A stretch of 64,000 nucleotides of DNA from Hirudinaria manillensis (Eukaryota > Annelida > Clitellata > Hirudinida > Hirudinidae), in the NCBI GenBank assembly GCA_034509925.1, contig CM067526.1, forward strand, positions 3,849,501 to 3,913,500. The letters run 5' to 3'. The translations under genes and the position numbers were made by a program. Positions 24,504 through 37,163 of this stretch are shown here, in pieces. The notes below the pieces were generated by a model. That model was not told the DNA's origin, did no database searches, and saw nothing but the letters and a program-made list of their open reading frames with translations. Numbering within the stretch: the stretch's first letter is position 1; the number at the start of each line of letters is the position of its first letter.

Positions 24504-27500
24504 ATGGAACATATCAACACAGTATTAATCGATGAAGACATGAAAAATGCACTTTTGGAATGGGTTCGACTTATTCACGTATTAATGAATCGCTTATTTT
24601 ATAAGCTTTCCTGGATGTCCTTAGTCAAATAATCATGCCATTCTCTTTGGCGCTGTGTTCACCTATCTCCATACATCCAGTTTTTAGGCCTTATCGAAAT
24701 TCTAGATGGCCAATAAAATCAGCTTCAAATATAATTGTAAACATAAATTTTAATAAAAGTGCTTAAAGAAAATTATATACAAGAATCCGCCTTCAGAAGT
24801 CTGGCAATTCCAAGCGAAATTTCAGACAGGGCAGCGGTGCCGCGTTCGCAGTGTTAAACCCCAACTGGGAGGGGTTTAGATGAGAGGATGTCATTGATGA
24901 GATGATGTTTATAACTAATTTTTTCCTCTGTGATTGTTAAAGTTTCGCAACAATTCCGATAGAATTGACAATAATATTTATTGCAGATTCGCCAATTTAG
25001 TGATGAGGATATTCAGTGGTCTAATCTCACGGACGGAATTCTCCTCAACGCTGTCATGGACAAAATGTTATAAGGCCTTCGTGACACTTTCGAGAAGCTT
25101 ATATTTGTTAATTCATTTTTATCGTTCAATTTATGCAGAAATCCAGGTCACATTCCTAACTTCCGAAGAGAATCATCTTCAGACGACTGCGCGCGTCCGT
25201 TCCAATTATGGACACGCCTTGTCGATGCCATTCTCGATTTTTACCAGGTCAGCATTAATAGTTTATTTGCATGCGGAAATACTCATGCGGCATATCTCAA
25301 ATAACCAAATTACGAAGATTCAGCAAAGCTTACAATCTGGTTGCGCGTTTGAATCGAAGCATTTTAATCAATTCAAGTTCATATTAATTCAAGTTTAATT
25401 TTTATAGGACCCCTTGCAATATTTGGTTTTTGTAAAACCTCCAGATGTCCAATTGATATGCAGAGATCCTTGTTCAGGTCATAAAAGTGATGTGCAACAC
25501 CTTCATTTCAATATTGAAAGATATTGTGATCTTGTTTAGATGGAGCTCTGAGAGAAGTTGAAATGGCTGTGCTTATGATACTTGGATGTGCAGTTCAGTG
25601 CAACCACAAAAAACAGTTTGTGGAGCAGATCAGATCTCTGGGTGCTTCTTATCACCCTGCTATTGTCAAATGCATCAAAGAGGTTGCTATGCAAAAAATA
25701 ATTCTAACTGGAATGACATGCATACTTTTTTGTTTTTCCACCAATAGATCACTAGTCAACCAGAACATTTTGTCCACATCTCACAGATGAATTCTGATCA
25801 ATTTCCCTTGATTTCCAAGAATTTAAGGAATTTCACTAATTCCAGGCAGGAATTGATGGCGGTACTGTGGATTATTTATCAATATCTTAAGAAAATGTGA
25901 ATTAACCATGTTAATAAAATATGAATTTTTATAAAACATGATTGTAAGTGAATATTTTCAATGGGATAATTTTAGAGAGTAATGAAGTTGACCTCTGAAG
26001 TGAATGCTCTGAAGGAACTCCAGAAGAAAGATAGAAAGACAGTTGGTGACGATGATGCTAATAATGGTGAACGCAAAAGCTTAAATGAAAATGATGACAG
26101 AGATAAAGCGATTGATCTCATAGAAATTCAGAATTTGAAGATCAAGGAGTCACAAAATCTGTTGTAAGTTGTTGATGAATGGATTCCATATATTGGTTTT
26201 TATTTGCTTGTGTTTTACTTGAGTAATATAACATTACAATTTAGAGGTATGTAAACATAATGAATGATCAATAAAGGAGGAGATGTTGAATGAATTGCCA
26301 CTGTTTATGCTTCAAAGTTCAAAGTAGCAGTAAACCTTGCTCGTCTGCTTTGCATCACCTTCGTACAATATTCCGCATTGATATTATCACCAAACGTGGG
26401 AATGGGTAAACATAATCGAAATGCTCCATTATTACTGTTGTTGTTGTTATTGTTATTGTTTACTAGTCTTATGAGCATGACATTCCAGGGATGAAAAAAC
26501 TAAAGATTTGGCTGATGTCACAAGTGATCTTGAGAAGAGCAAACAGAAAATTACTTTGTTGGAGCAACAGGTCTTTGTTTAAATGTTGACTCATTTGCAC
26601 AAGTTAATTGCTAACTAAGTAGTATTAAAGTAAATATTGCATCTTTAATGAATCTTTAACTCTTGTTGTTTTGTCCTAGAATCTTACCCTCACACAGGAA
26701 GTCAGTGCTAACAGAACTTATAGAGATGAACTTGAAATAGCCAATGAAAAAGTGACTTGCTTTGTTTTTCAGCTTAGTATTTTATTTAATCTCTCAGAAG
26801 CTACATTAAAATTTTCTAACCTCAGGCTTCTAAGTTATCCCAACTGGAAAGAAAGAATTCCAAGCTGCAAAAGAAACTTGCAGATCTGGATTTCTGGAAG
26901 CAGCATGCAAGCTATTTGAGCGAGGAAAATGAAAAATTGAGTCAGTTAAAAGATCAACTCGACAGCAACATGCACGTCCTAAAAAAGAAATATGAGGACT
27001 TAAAGTTTTATGAGGCAGAGGTGGAGAGATATGAGAGGGAATTGAAAGATATGGCAGAAGTAAGTAAGCTGCTGTCTTTGTTGTGCCCAGTTGATTATAA
27101 TCAATGATTGAAAGTCCAATTTGAATTAATAATTAGATGTCTTATATTTCTTGAGTTCTTTGGTAAGTTGTAGGATTGAGGCTTGGTGTTGTTTCAGTTG
27201 ATTTAATTAATAAGAAAATGACAATCAAACTAACACTCCATTAATATAATAATTAATTAATATTAATAACTGATTGGATCAATTTGGAATTGTTGGTATA
27301 AGATTACTTTTACGTTATTTTCAAGGCAAGGGAGATGGACAGGGAACTCATCCGTGAACTTTCTTCTGGGAAAGCGAAATTGGAGATTGAAAATAACAAC
27401 CTTCTTAGTGCATTGGGAAACAGATCATTCACAAGCGAAAGTTAGGAATTCTCAGATTTCTGTTAAGAAATGGGGTTTTGTACTTAATTTGTGAAAATTA

Positions 27501-30500
27501 TTTTCACATTTTGGATTGAGTTTAGATTTACTTTCACCATAGAAATCCAGAACACAACCCTGTTCAACCAACTGGAACAATCCAGTTTCAGCAATAAGAA
27601 AAGTACGAAGAATGATGACGAGACGGCAAAATTGGACGAAAGTTTTGCGACATTGTACGACCTCGACGTGCCGCACGGTGACCGCCGCTCCAGCAATCGA
27701 ATTGAAACCGCTCGACTCATTGACATCGACGGTTCTCAGTCGGAGATCTCCACTCAGACAGAACGCTTCGACCAGAGAGGAGATTCTGATGAAGAGGACC
27801 TACAAAATAAGTTGAACAGAAGACGAAGTTGGATGATCGGCAGCGAGGAAAGGAAGATTAATGCAACGGTCGAGAACCTTTCTAAGGAGATCAAAAAGTT
27901 AAAGGACTTTGTGAAGTTAAAAGATGCTTCAATTCTTCTCATGAAACTGGTAAACTTTATTTTAGTGATGTTTCTCAGAGCAACAGGTCATGAAATGTTA
28001 CAAGTTATTAAGTTATTGGCATATCCCTGAGCTCAGTTGCCTTTAGATTTAGTATAGTATAGTGAATGATTGCATTATGTCGTCCAGAAAGCTGATGAAA
28101 AAGCTAAAGAATGTGCAGAAATGGCAGCAGAGATTGAAGAATGTAAGAAGAAACATCAACTTGAAATGTAATTCATTACATGTTTTAGATGCAGCTCAGT
28201 TAAACCTTAATAGAACTATTAACCTTATAATGTTTAAATTGTGAATTAGAATTTTTATAATTTAATAAAAAGTTAGCTTCTTCCAGGCAGAATGATGGTA
28301 AGTTTGTATTATATTCAAATATTCATTTTGTCGGTTTATCTCTTGTTGTATCTACTGAAAAAGTTTTGACATTTGTTTGCTAGATTTTTCTTGTTAAGTA
28401 CAAGTCTTTATTTTAAATCCATTAAGTATTAAAAAGTAGATTATTTTATTTTTCAGAGACCAGTTGAAAACTCAAAATCTGAGTGAATCTGAAGGAAGGG
28501 AAATCGCATTAAAATCAGAGGTGGAATCGGTAAATTCCCGTCTCGCGTCTGCTCAAGTGAAGATTGAAAATCTCAAACGAGAGAGAGAACAAATTCAAAA
28601 AGAGCTGAACAGCTTCAGTGAAAGAGTCACTCAACTGATCATTGAAAACAATCGATTGCTTGCCCAGCATGAGGTCTGCATACATCCATTTGTAATAATC
28701 CTGGAATTCCAATGGAACTTCCTCTACTACTGCAGTCATCCCTATTACTGATGATATCAGATTATGTCCATCATTTGCATTCATTTCTACTCACACTATC
28801 TTAGTCATATTTGTCACCCTTCTCATTATATTATAATGGAGTGTAGTTTGTTTATTCTTTAAACATTTTTAATAATTATCACCAGATCCACCCACAATTA
28901 TTATGAGTTATGAATTATTATGAATTTATTCCAGGCATCAGTGATGGTTTGTGGAAAAGTGGAGGATGAAAACATGAAGCTATTGGACCAACTGAGGGAT
29001 ACTCTCAATCAGAATCAGGACCTGCTGGTCATGATACTCACGAGTAGAGATCATCACGCAGAGGAGCAGAAAAGCTACATGCAAGTGTTTGGAATCTCGT
29101 AGACAAACAAGGATTCGATAAAGCCATTCTGCAGCTGTTATCATGTTATGTTAATGATGCCATTGTTTGTTTTTTTATTTTAATTTAGAGAGCAATTATC
29201 AGAATTGAAACACAGCAAGGAAAAATTGGAAGACAAGATTCTGGAGCAGTTGAGAAAGAAAGAAAAAAAGTAATTCATAAATATTATTTACAACTTATAG
29301 TTAGCTCTTCTCATTTAATCACATGATTAAGTAATGGTTGTAGTAAAATTATTCAAATGGCAAATTAATTTTTTAGACTTGGTATTGGAACTCTGGTCAG
29401 GAAGATCAAAAACAAGGTTTGAATTTCTTTCCAATCTCTCTCTCTCAAGATGCAATAGCATTTCCTAACTTAATCACACACTTTTAAGAACAAGCCGACG
29501 AAATCAGAGCAGTTCCTGATGTCTTTGGAATCTCCAAGCAGGTCGTCTGAACCCCCTTCGGAACAATCATTCGAGGATTCGGAATTCAGGGTTTTTTAAT
29601 TCTTTTAAAATTTTGATTCATCTAAGACTTTTCTTTAGCAATAATTAAAACGAGTGGTCATTAATATGTTACAGAATTGATTGAATGTATTTCATAAACA
29701 TTACTTGAAAAGGCACCACCATTGTAATTTACATTAGTAATGGACAGGTCTTTGAAATGTTGACTTTGTGTTTTAGAAATATTTGGAAGAGAGAACAAAC
29801 TTGTTTAATCAAAGGACTAAAGATTCTTCCCCAAATGTGGCTTATATCAGCACCACATCTCTACTTCCTCAAAAGCCTCCTAGAGCCAGAGACCTAAAGC
29901 CCTCATTTTCCCATGCCCTCAAATCCAATTTGGCTCACAACAAGAGACTTTTCCAGTCTGAAATGAATGTTTCAAATTTTGTGGATATCAAGTCTGCTGA
30001 TGACAAAGATGCTTTGGCAAAAGAAAGTGGATGCTGTGAACAAGTAGTAATAATTACTAGTAATTTGTAATTTTTGCTATCTTTGTGAAGCTAAATTTAC
30101 TTCTTTGTCTTTAGGCTTCAAATGATGGTCACATGAAGAGTGATGTCACAAAAGTTATAAGAGCTGATGAAACTGTCAAAGATGATATAGATAGTGCTAG
30201 TTGCAAAAATGAGCAAAGCCAATTAAGTGATAATGAAACCCTACAGAATACTCCGAACATTCTGAAGCAAGATGAAAAAGGACAAATTGATGAAAGTCAG
30301 GTATTACCTTCAGAGATTCAACAACATACCCTTGACCCAGGGTCCACTGTAGTGAAAAAGAAGAATCATGTCACTATAAATGTGATCAAAGACAATGAAG
30401 ACTTTGACGAGAGCATACAGAATAAAAGCATAACATCTCCAAATGAAAGAAACAAGGGACACTCAGATACTCCTTCGCTTGGTCGATTTAAGACCTCAGA

Positions 30501-31434
30501 GGATTTAAGACATGAAGGAATTTCATCAGATTTACTGCCTGATCAAAGTCAAACATCACAGATTAAGACAACAGAAATAGAAACCTGTGAACCTAAATCA
30601 CAGGAAAACTTTTCGCCGGCACGTGGAATTTCAAAAGATCTTAGAAGTACTAGTATATCAGGTGCTCCTGAACTTCTTGGCAGTGAAGGGAACCAGTTTG
30701 GACATGGTTTTAGTAGAAGACCACATCTTGTAAAGCAGTTTCGAGCATTCTCTGAATGGAACATTCAACCTCCAAAGATAAAACAATCTGAAATGAAATT
30801 ACCAACAATAAGATCTTCTGTTCAGTCTGCATTTTCAGCAGCTGGTAAGAAGATTGCAAGAGAAATGTCCCACTTGAGGGAAAAAGTTACATCTAAAGAT
30901 TTTGGCAAAGCTAAACCTTCTAAAGATTCTCCAAAACTTATTGACAAAGAGAAATCCCAAACTTTGATGTCCGAGTTTAGAATTGAATCGAATCTGTCCA
31001 AGAAAACAAGCAGCACTGGAGATAGTTGCTGGAAGAGTCACTTTGATGACAATGAGTCAAATCTTGTTGCAGCAGATCAGACGACATCCAAACTAACATT
31101 TGACAACCTTGCAGAAAGAAGACCAGCTAAAGTTGAAGTTTGTGCAGAGGTTATAAACAAAGCTGAAGTGGAAGTGACTGTTGAGGATAACAAGGACCAA
31201 ATTGATGACTCAGTTCTGATACAACCGCAGAAAAAGAACCAGACACCAGTTCCTATTGAACCAGAAGGGAACCCTCTGTCAACATCTTCAACAAATTCGT
31301 CTGTTTCATTGCCAGAAGAGTTTGTATCACCACCAGCTTTTCCTGTAGAAGCTAAAGTGCCAATGTCTTCGACTTCATCGTCATCATCTCCATCTCCCGA
31401 ACTTCCCTATAGAGAATCAAAAGTTTGCATTTGA
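24504..31434 (+). CDS. CCDC88: Girdin/Daple-like (CCDC88 family) HOOK-domain coiled-coil protein
   Basis: CCDC88 proteins link receptors, G proteins or Dishevelled to actin and trafficking. Exons: 24504-24578, 24987-25066, 25139-25247, 25408-25477, 25540-25682, 25748-25861, 25976-26163, 26489-26570, 26680-26751, 26827-27060, 27326-27440, 27543-27949, 28088-28167, 28457-28673, 28935-29084, 29193-29269, 29377-29416, 29489-29590, 29777-30043 and 30115-31434, about 1313 aa. The N-terminal HOOK domain shows ALLEWVRLIH, LTDGILLNAVMDKINPG and LMILGCAVQCNHKKQFVEQI, as in girdin. Coiled coil runs from about residue 230 to 730. The family end of the coiled coil is present: NMKLLDQLRDTLNQNQDLL, LKHSKEKLEDKILEQLRKKE and LGIGTLVRKIKNK. 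The last exon encodes a 439-aa Ser/Lys-rich, probably disordered tail ending ESKVCI. The coiled coil is much shorter than in vertebrate girdin. I did not see a clear G-alpha-binding motif. Exon borders within the coiled coil are the least certain. Confidence 0.87.
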
Positions 31435-32568
31435 ATGAAAAATACATAATTGTTGGTTTTCTAAGAACCTTGCCACAGGTGTTAAAAGCTTTATTGGAGA
31501 AATTTGTCTGTATTAGTATTTTACTTTTGATTTGTTTGGAGATACTTTGCTAACTATAATTAGCTTAATGGCTTAATGTTTATCAAATCATATGTGGTAT
31601 TTTTTGTTATTATGGGGAAATAGAAACAGTTGGGAAGGATGGCCATAATTTGTGACTTGTTGGCACTGTGATCCAAGTGGCATCAAATGCTTGGTGTGGG
31701 TGAATGAGTTGCTTTTATGGTCCAGCATAGATACAAGGTTTTATTTGAAGTATTTATTTGATTCGTCGGCTGGAAATTGTGATAAGCACATTTCACCCAA
31801 GAAGGTGTAACAGAACAAATTACTTAAAGTAGTCGAACAAATGATGACCAAATAGGTAACCTAAATCTTGTGTATTGCTAGGGGGTTTTGCTGCAGACTT
31901 CTGTGGTTTGAGGCTACTTTTAGTCATTTCATGGGGGGCTTATGGTCAATTTCTTTCGATTATAAGTCAGCGACAATTTTCTAAGATTAAAAGTTAATAA
32001 CTGTATTTGGTTAACTAAAATATATTGTTTTGGGTGCGATAATTTAATAAAACACTTATGTTCCACGAAAGTGGAACTTGACAGGTGCCTTGGGGGGAAT
32101 TACTGCGACATGTTGAAACGTTATTTTGTTGCTCCGGTTATTTTGCTAAATCCATAAAGGTAGCAAACCATAGAAATATATTATACCAGATCTGATCTGA
32201 AAAGTTAAGTGCCTGATTCCCAACCACCTCAGTTCAATGTCGCATTTCGTCTAGTGTCATCTTGTGTAATCCATACGATTTTTCAGCTTCATAAAATTTA
32301 GTTTCGTTTAACTATTAATAAAATCTGTCGGACTTTTATCACCAAGAAATATCTTGAACAAGTGATCTAGTGTTATCTATGACTTTATTAGCAGATTTCT
32401 AAATGATTTTTATAATTAATTTACCATATAATGTTACCGTATTATTATATTTAAAAAAATTGTTGCAATCTTTTCCATTCCTGAACTTGTTTATTTTCTA
32501 ACCGTCGATAATTGACTGCGGCAACTTCGTTTAGTTGTGTTCGTTCAATTCAACCTTGATACGGTTCG
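31435..32568. other. CCDC88 3'UTR and MRPS21 upstream region
   Basis: 1.1 kb between two plus-strand genes. It holds the 3'UTR of the CCDC88-like gene and the MRPS21 promoter. No open frame, repeat or RNA gene was recognised. Confidence 0.5.
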
Positions 32569-33016
32569 ATGGCTCATCACGCTAAATTTTTTGCCAGGAC
32601 CGTTCTCGTTAAGAGTAACGATATAGACACTGCATACAAGGCCCTAGACAGGTAAATTGCCCTATTTCGAGCTTGGAAAAGACATGTATTTCATGAATAC
32701 GTATTTCAATCTATGTGAGCAATTTAATCAATTCGGCCGATCGATATACCCTATAAGTTGTAATTAACAACATGGGAAAATGACTCACCTTTTTGCCTCT
32801 GATACACTCTTTAACCTCAACATTTTGCATTGCAACAGAATTCTCAGGGTCGATAAAGTATGGGAAAGAGCAAGGAGACAGATGTTTTATGAGAAGCCCT
32901 TTGAATACAGGAGGAGATTGAGCATGGAGAGATGCAAAAGGATCTATGATGCAGAGATGAACAGGAAAATAGAATTCGTCATGAAAACAAATCGGCCTAG
33001 TCCTTGGATTGGATGA
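32569..33016 (+). CDS. MRPS21: Mitochondrial ribosomal protein bS21m (MRPS21)
   Basis: Component of the small subunit of the mitochondrial ribosome. Two exons, 32569-32651 and 32839-33016, joined in phase 2, give 86 aa, the same size as the human 87-aa protein. HAKFFARTVLVKSNDI at the N terminus, then EKPFEYRRRLSMERCKRIY and the end EMNRKIEFVMKTNRPSPW follow the family closely, including the Arg/Tyr-rich RRxxxERCxRIY core. The start is the ATG five codons before the KFFART block. An AATAAA follows at 33036-33041, only 20 bp after the stop. Confidence 0.95.
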
Positions 33017-33035
33017 GCCATTAAGCTCAATTTCA

Positions 33036-33041
33036 AATAAA
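33036..33041 (+). terminator. MRPS21 polyadenylation signal
   Basis: AATAAA 20 bp downstream of the MRPS21 stop, the expected distance for a short 3'UTR. Confidence 0.7.
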
Positions 33042-33065
33042 GAATTTTAAATTTGTGTCTAATAA

Positions 33066-33071
33066 TTTATT
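33066..33071 (-). terminator. Candidate synoviolin polyadenylation signal
   Basis: TTTATT on the plus strand, i.e. AATAAA for the minus-strand synoviolin gene, 177 bp past its stop and only about 25 bp from the MRPS21 signal on the other strand. Confidence 0.5.
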
Positions 33072-33247
33072 GATGAAGAGACGAAAGTAAAACATGCAAA
33101 CAACACGCAATGAACAAATGAGCACTTCTTAACCAACCCATTTCTTGTTATACAGATTATAGGTAATGTACAAGATGGTTGAAATTATTTATTTAACAAT
33201 TGTGAATCGTGTTATGAATATTCTGCAAGCCTCAGGAAGGACTTCAT

Positions 33248-36200
33248 TTAGTTTTCCTTCTTTTCTGACTGTTCTTGGTCAGCTGATGAATTCTGTCCAT
33301 TCTGCATTGCGTTTACGTCTTTAGCTTTGTCGTCAGATACCATCGTCTGTTTTGCTTGTCCCGCTTTGTTTGATGATGTCGTAGGTGATCCTACCTGATT
33401 GCTGAATTGTGAATGGAATAGGATTAGAATAGCACTTGGAATGGAGTGATTGAAGTAACTCTAAGGAACCATAGTCTTAATTGATAATACTATTTTGAAA
33501 CTGTTAGATCAACCAGGTGCATAAATAACTATATGGAAATAAAATTTTCTATATTTTGGGCTACTAATGTGACGTACCTTGAATTCTGAGTAGCATTGAC
33601 GGCACTGACGTACTGTTGCATCTGGAGGACGGCCGCATTGAGAAGTGTCTGGATGTCTCTTAAACATTGCACTCGTGCCTCCAGATTGACCCTTTCCTGT
33701 CCCTCTAGCAATCTCAGTTCCTCTTCACTGAGTCCTCTTAAATCACCCACAGGAGGTGGTGGAAATGGAAACCCTTATGCAATAACAACAATCATGACAT
33801 CCTAGGCACAAGATAATCTGAATCACATCAACTTGGTTCCAGCAGTTGCCAAAGAGGCAAACTGCATCATCCAAACAAAATATGATAACCGTATGTAGTG
33901 ATCGAGTGGTTAAGGGGCCCATACAAACATTTCTTAGTTTTGATTACTGGTAGATGCATTTCCTTTATTAAGTTTATTTGAATTGATGGCTTCATTGCTG
34001 AATTTATTCTATAACGAAAATGTTTTGTGCCAAAGTAATTATCTTTTTAAATCTTCCGATTCGTCCCGTGACAAGGGATGCCGAGCGAATTATGGAAACC
34101 GCTGTGGTTTAAGGCGGAAAGTGCTTACCACCGAGTGGGAATGGGAAAGGCATAACTGGCGGAGACATGTACGGCATAAAAGGAGTAAACTTCGGCGTCT
34201 GCTGACTATTAGCACTGGATGGACCACTTGTTGAAGGAGGAGGAATGAAACCTAAATAGTAAACCAAATGAAGCCTCCTAGACTTCGAAACTCAGACCGA
34301 AGCCGGGGGTAAACGTTTTTAACCTGGGAACATGGGAGGATTGAAAGGTGGCAAATTTGGCTGAATGTTTTGGGGGGCAGGTGCTTGGGCTTGCGGCGGG
34401 TTCGGATCTCCGGCCTGGGGCGGGGGTGCAGCAGGAGGGGTCCCGTTCGGTCTGGTGGACCTGAAAACATCCATCCTACATGTGGGGCATGTCTGCTGCC
34501 TTTGGAACCAAGATCTTAGGCAGTTGGTGTGGAAAATGTGGTTGCACGGAAGCTTTTTGGCATTGGAATGCATCTCCTCCCTACATATTATACAGACATT
34601 GTCTCCTGCTGCCAATTCTTCTTCAGTTGCTGTAGGGTACCTGAGGGAGTAAAGGTTGTTCAAAGGCTCAACAATCCTCAAATAGGTCCAAAACTCACAT
34701 GGTGTTCATGTTATGGATGGCCCTTCTTGACATTATGACATCATTCAGGGCTTTCTTGAATTCTCTGAATAAGCAAATTAAACAATCAAAATACTTCTTG
34801 CTTTGACATTGCTAAGAATGATTTCAGAATTAAGAAGCAGAACCTAATGGTAAGATACATTGGACGAACTATGAAGAGTGGGAAGGTATGGACTTTCATC
34901 ATTATGGCCAAGAAAAGGAGATACAATAAGACCTTGCAGAAACCTGTTTTAATGAATATAAATTGTTTTAAATTGCTGAATTGTTTGCAAGGCCAAGATG
35001 TGTAGGAAATGCAAACATTGAAAATTCTTGATAATAACCAAGAATAATATTGTCTTGAAAATCAATTAGAAAAACACGATTAAATATTTAGAGATCAAAT
35101 AACTTTAACTTCTTATCAATAATAAACTTCGGCAGACCCAGCAAGAGTTCGGCGTAGAGGAGATACACGGCCTTGTTTTCCCAAGGGTTTTCGCTATGTA
35201 GATCCAAAGTGTGGAGAAGATATTTAATAAGAACATGCATGACCATAGTGAAAAGAATGGCATACTGAAATGGGAGCACATTTAATAGTTTGAAATGTAA
35301 CAGTTTCATAAGTTACGATGTAGTCATGTGAGTATATTGACTGACCTCAAAACCAAATACAAGCTGCACTGAAGGACCTTTGATCAGTGTATTGTCATAT
35401 GCATGATTGACAAAGTACAAATCAATCATAGAAAGCAGAAATATGAGAGCTGAAAACATAAGAATGATTGAGGAAATTTGCATGTGAAGAATACTTTAGT
35501 CATCACTAATGAAGCTAACCAATGGCTCTGGCATGGAAAAGAATTGAAATGGCAGGACTTCTTTCCATCTGTAACATGCAAAAGTAAATTGATAAGTAAA
35601 AATAAATTGTTCTTTAGTATGTGCATTGAATAATATTTTTAATAAACATTCGATAGTTGCAAAATTCATTATCTCACTCATCACACAAATTATAATAAAC
35701 AAAAAAAAAGCATTAATCTGAGCACAACTGTTGCTAAATATAGTTAGATAAAGCTGAAGACGAAGAGATGTGACAACATATGATGACATCCTAACGTAAT
35801 CGATGCGATCTTCTGCCAACCAGTGGAAACACTTGAGAAACAACAGGACGGTGAAGAGCGCCACGAACCGAGGACTGAAGTCATCTCTGAAGACCGTGAA
35901 TGCCAAACAGGTTTCCGTCACCGCATACCACGACCTTTCTATCAGATGCTGGAAAGAAAACCAATGACTAATACAAAATATTTATTTTCAAGCTTTACAT
36001 CTAGAAATAGCATCTGTTTAATGATCTCATTATTCTGAAATATTAGAATAAATAACAAATTGTTGTCACCTCCATTTCAGCTGGTCTCAGCTGACCAAAG
36101 AAAACCTTCCTCATTATCTTACCCATAAGGATAACAAAGACAAATGCTTGTAAGTAGAGTATCTGCATTAGAAATGAAAATTGAAAGTTTTACATTCCAG

Positions 36201-36385
36201 AATTATTTAAAAAAAACAGCAAAAATAGAACAAATCCATCTTTTGACAAAACACACAGCCATGCTTGGACTTGATTTAGTGATGTAAACAACTGAAGGAT
36301 AAAACTGTTTTTTCTGAGTGTAAGCATTGAGAATCACTGCTGACGTGAGTAGGCCACTCACTAGGGTTATCACCACAGCCCTCAT
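33248..36385 (-). CDS. SYVN1: E3 ubiquitin ligase synoviolin / HRD1
   Basis: ER-membrane ubiquitin ligase at the centre of ER-associated degradation; partners with SEL1L. Exons 5' to 3': 36257-36385, 36070-36162, 35796-35948, 35520-35568, 35346-35449, 35138-35264, 34844-34943, 34699-34764, 34324-34640, 34129-34251, 33578-33773 and 33248-33401, total 536 aa. The N-terminal membrane domain includes QFYPSVVYITKSSPSMA, ETCLAFTVFRDDFSPRFVA and FLKCFHWLAEDR, all strongly conserved. HSENPWENKAVYLLYAELLL and KVLLYLLFLAIMMKVHTFP continue the multi-span region. The RING-H2 finger follows: CIICREEM, then PCNHIFHTNCLRSWFQRQQ and TCPTC, with all eight ligands present. A Pro-rich disordered region and the family motif GLSEEELRLLEGQERVNLEA lie near the C terminus. 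The start ATG aligns with the known N terminus. Head-to-head with CCDC34, tail-to-tail with MRPS21. Confidence 0.96.
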
Positions 36386-37163
36386 CCTTCAACAAATTTT
36401 GTACATAACATAAAATGATGAGAGTCATATGATTGCTAGTATTTACAAAATTCATAAAGATGTTCTGATGTTTACCAAGTGAACCATAAAAATGTTTGAT
36501 CATGCTTTACAAATCGTGCTAATTGATAAAAGAGTCTCTACCTTATAAACTTGATGCTTTTGATATGCTAATAATAAACAAATTAAAATATATAAACCAA
36601 GCACGTCCTAAACAAAAGCGATTGACCATACATGTTCTAACAATACCATAATGTTTGTGATTAATACAAATCTACCTGAAGTGATCTAAAAGTTATATTA
36701 CCTGGATCTTAAGGGTCTAGACGTTTGTGCCAGACTCACTAAGCTAACATAAGCTTCAAAACGTCACACAATAGATAGATATACCCCTCAGTATAAAAAC
36801 GAAAACTCGGTTATTTATATAACTCAGGCAACTTTCATCAGGATCGGCCAAAATACAAAATAAAAACACGAAAAGAAACACGTCTCCTATTTACCAAAAA
36901 GTCTCTATTTTATATATTGTAATTAGTGTAGTATTTATGTCATGATTAACGAAGAAAAAATTAAAATTAAATTTTCAAATTTAAAAAAAATAACTGGAAT
37001 TCTGCAGCATGAATAAAAGACTATAAAATAATACTTATAATAATATTTCTTGAATACATTGTACTTTATTTAATTAACATCTTTACATTCAGTATATACA
37101 TTCTTTATTATATGCAACTTTTGGCGTTCTTAACAACAGTGTTGTTAAGCATATTGTTTCGAC
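36386..37163. promoter_or_regulatory. Head-to-head promoter region, synoviolin / CCDC34
   Basis: 778 bp between divergent start codons. AT-rich, with no confident core promoter element. Both genes must initiate here unless a 5' noncoding exon lies elsewhere. Confidence 0.45.

Noticed and set aside
28287..28299. 11-bp micro-exon in the CCDC88-like gene
   Set aside because: It has acceptor and donor consensus, but its length breaks the frame into the next exon; direct joining of 28167 to 28457 is in phase.
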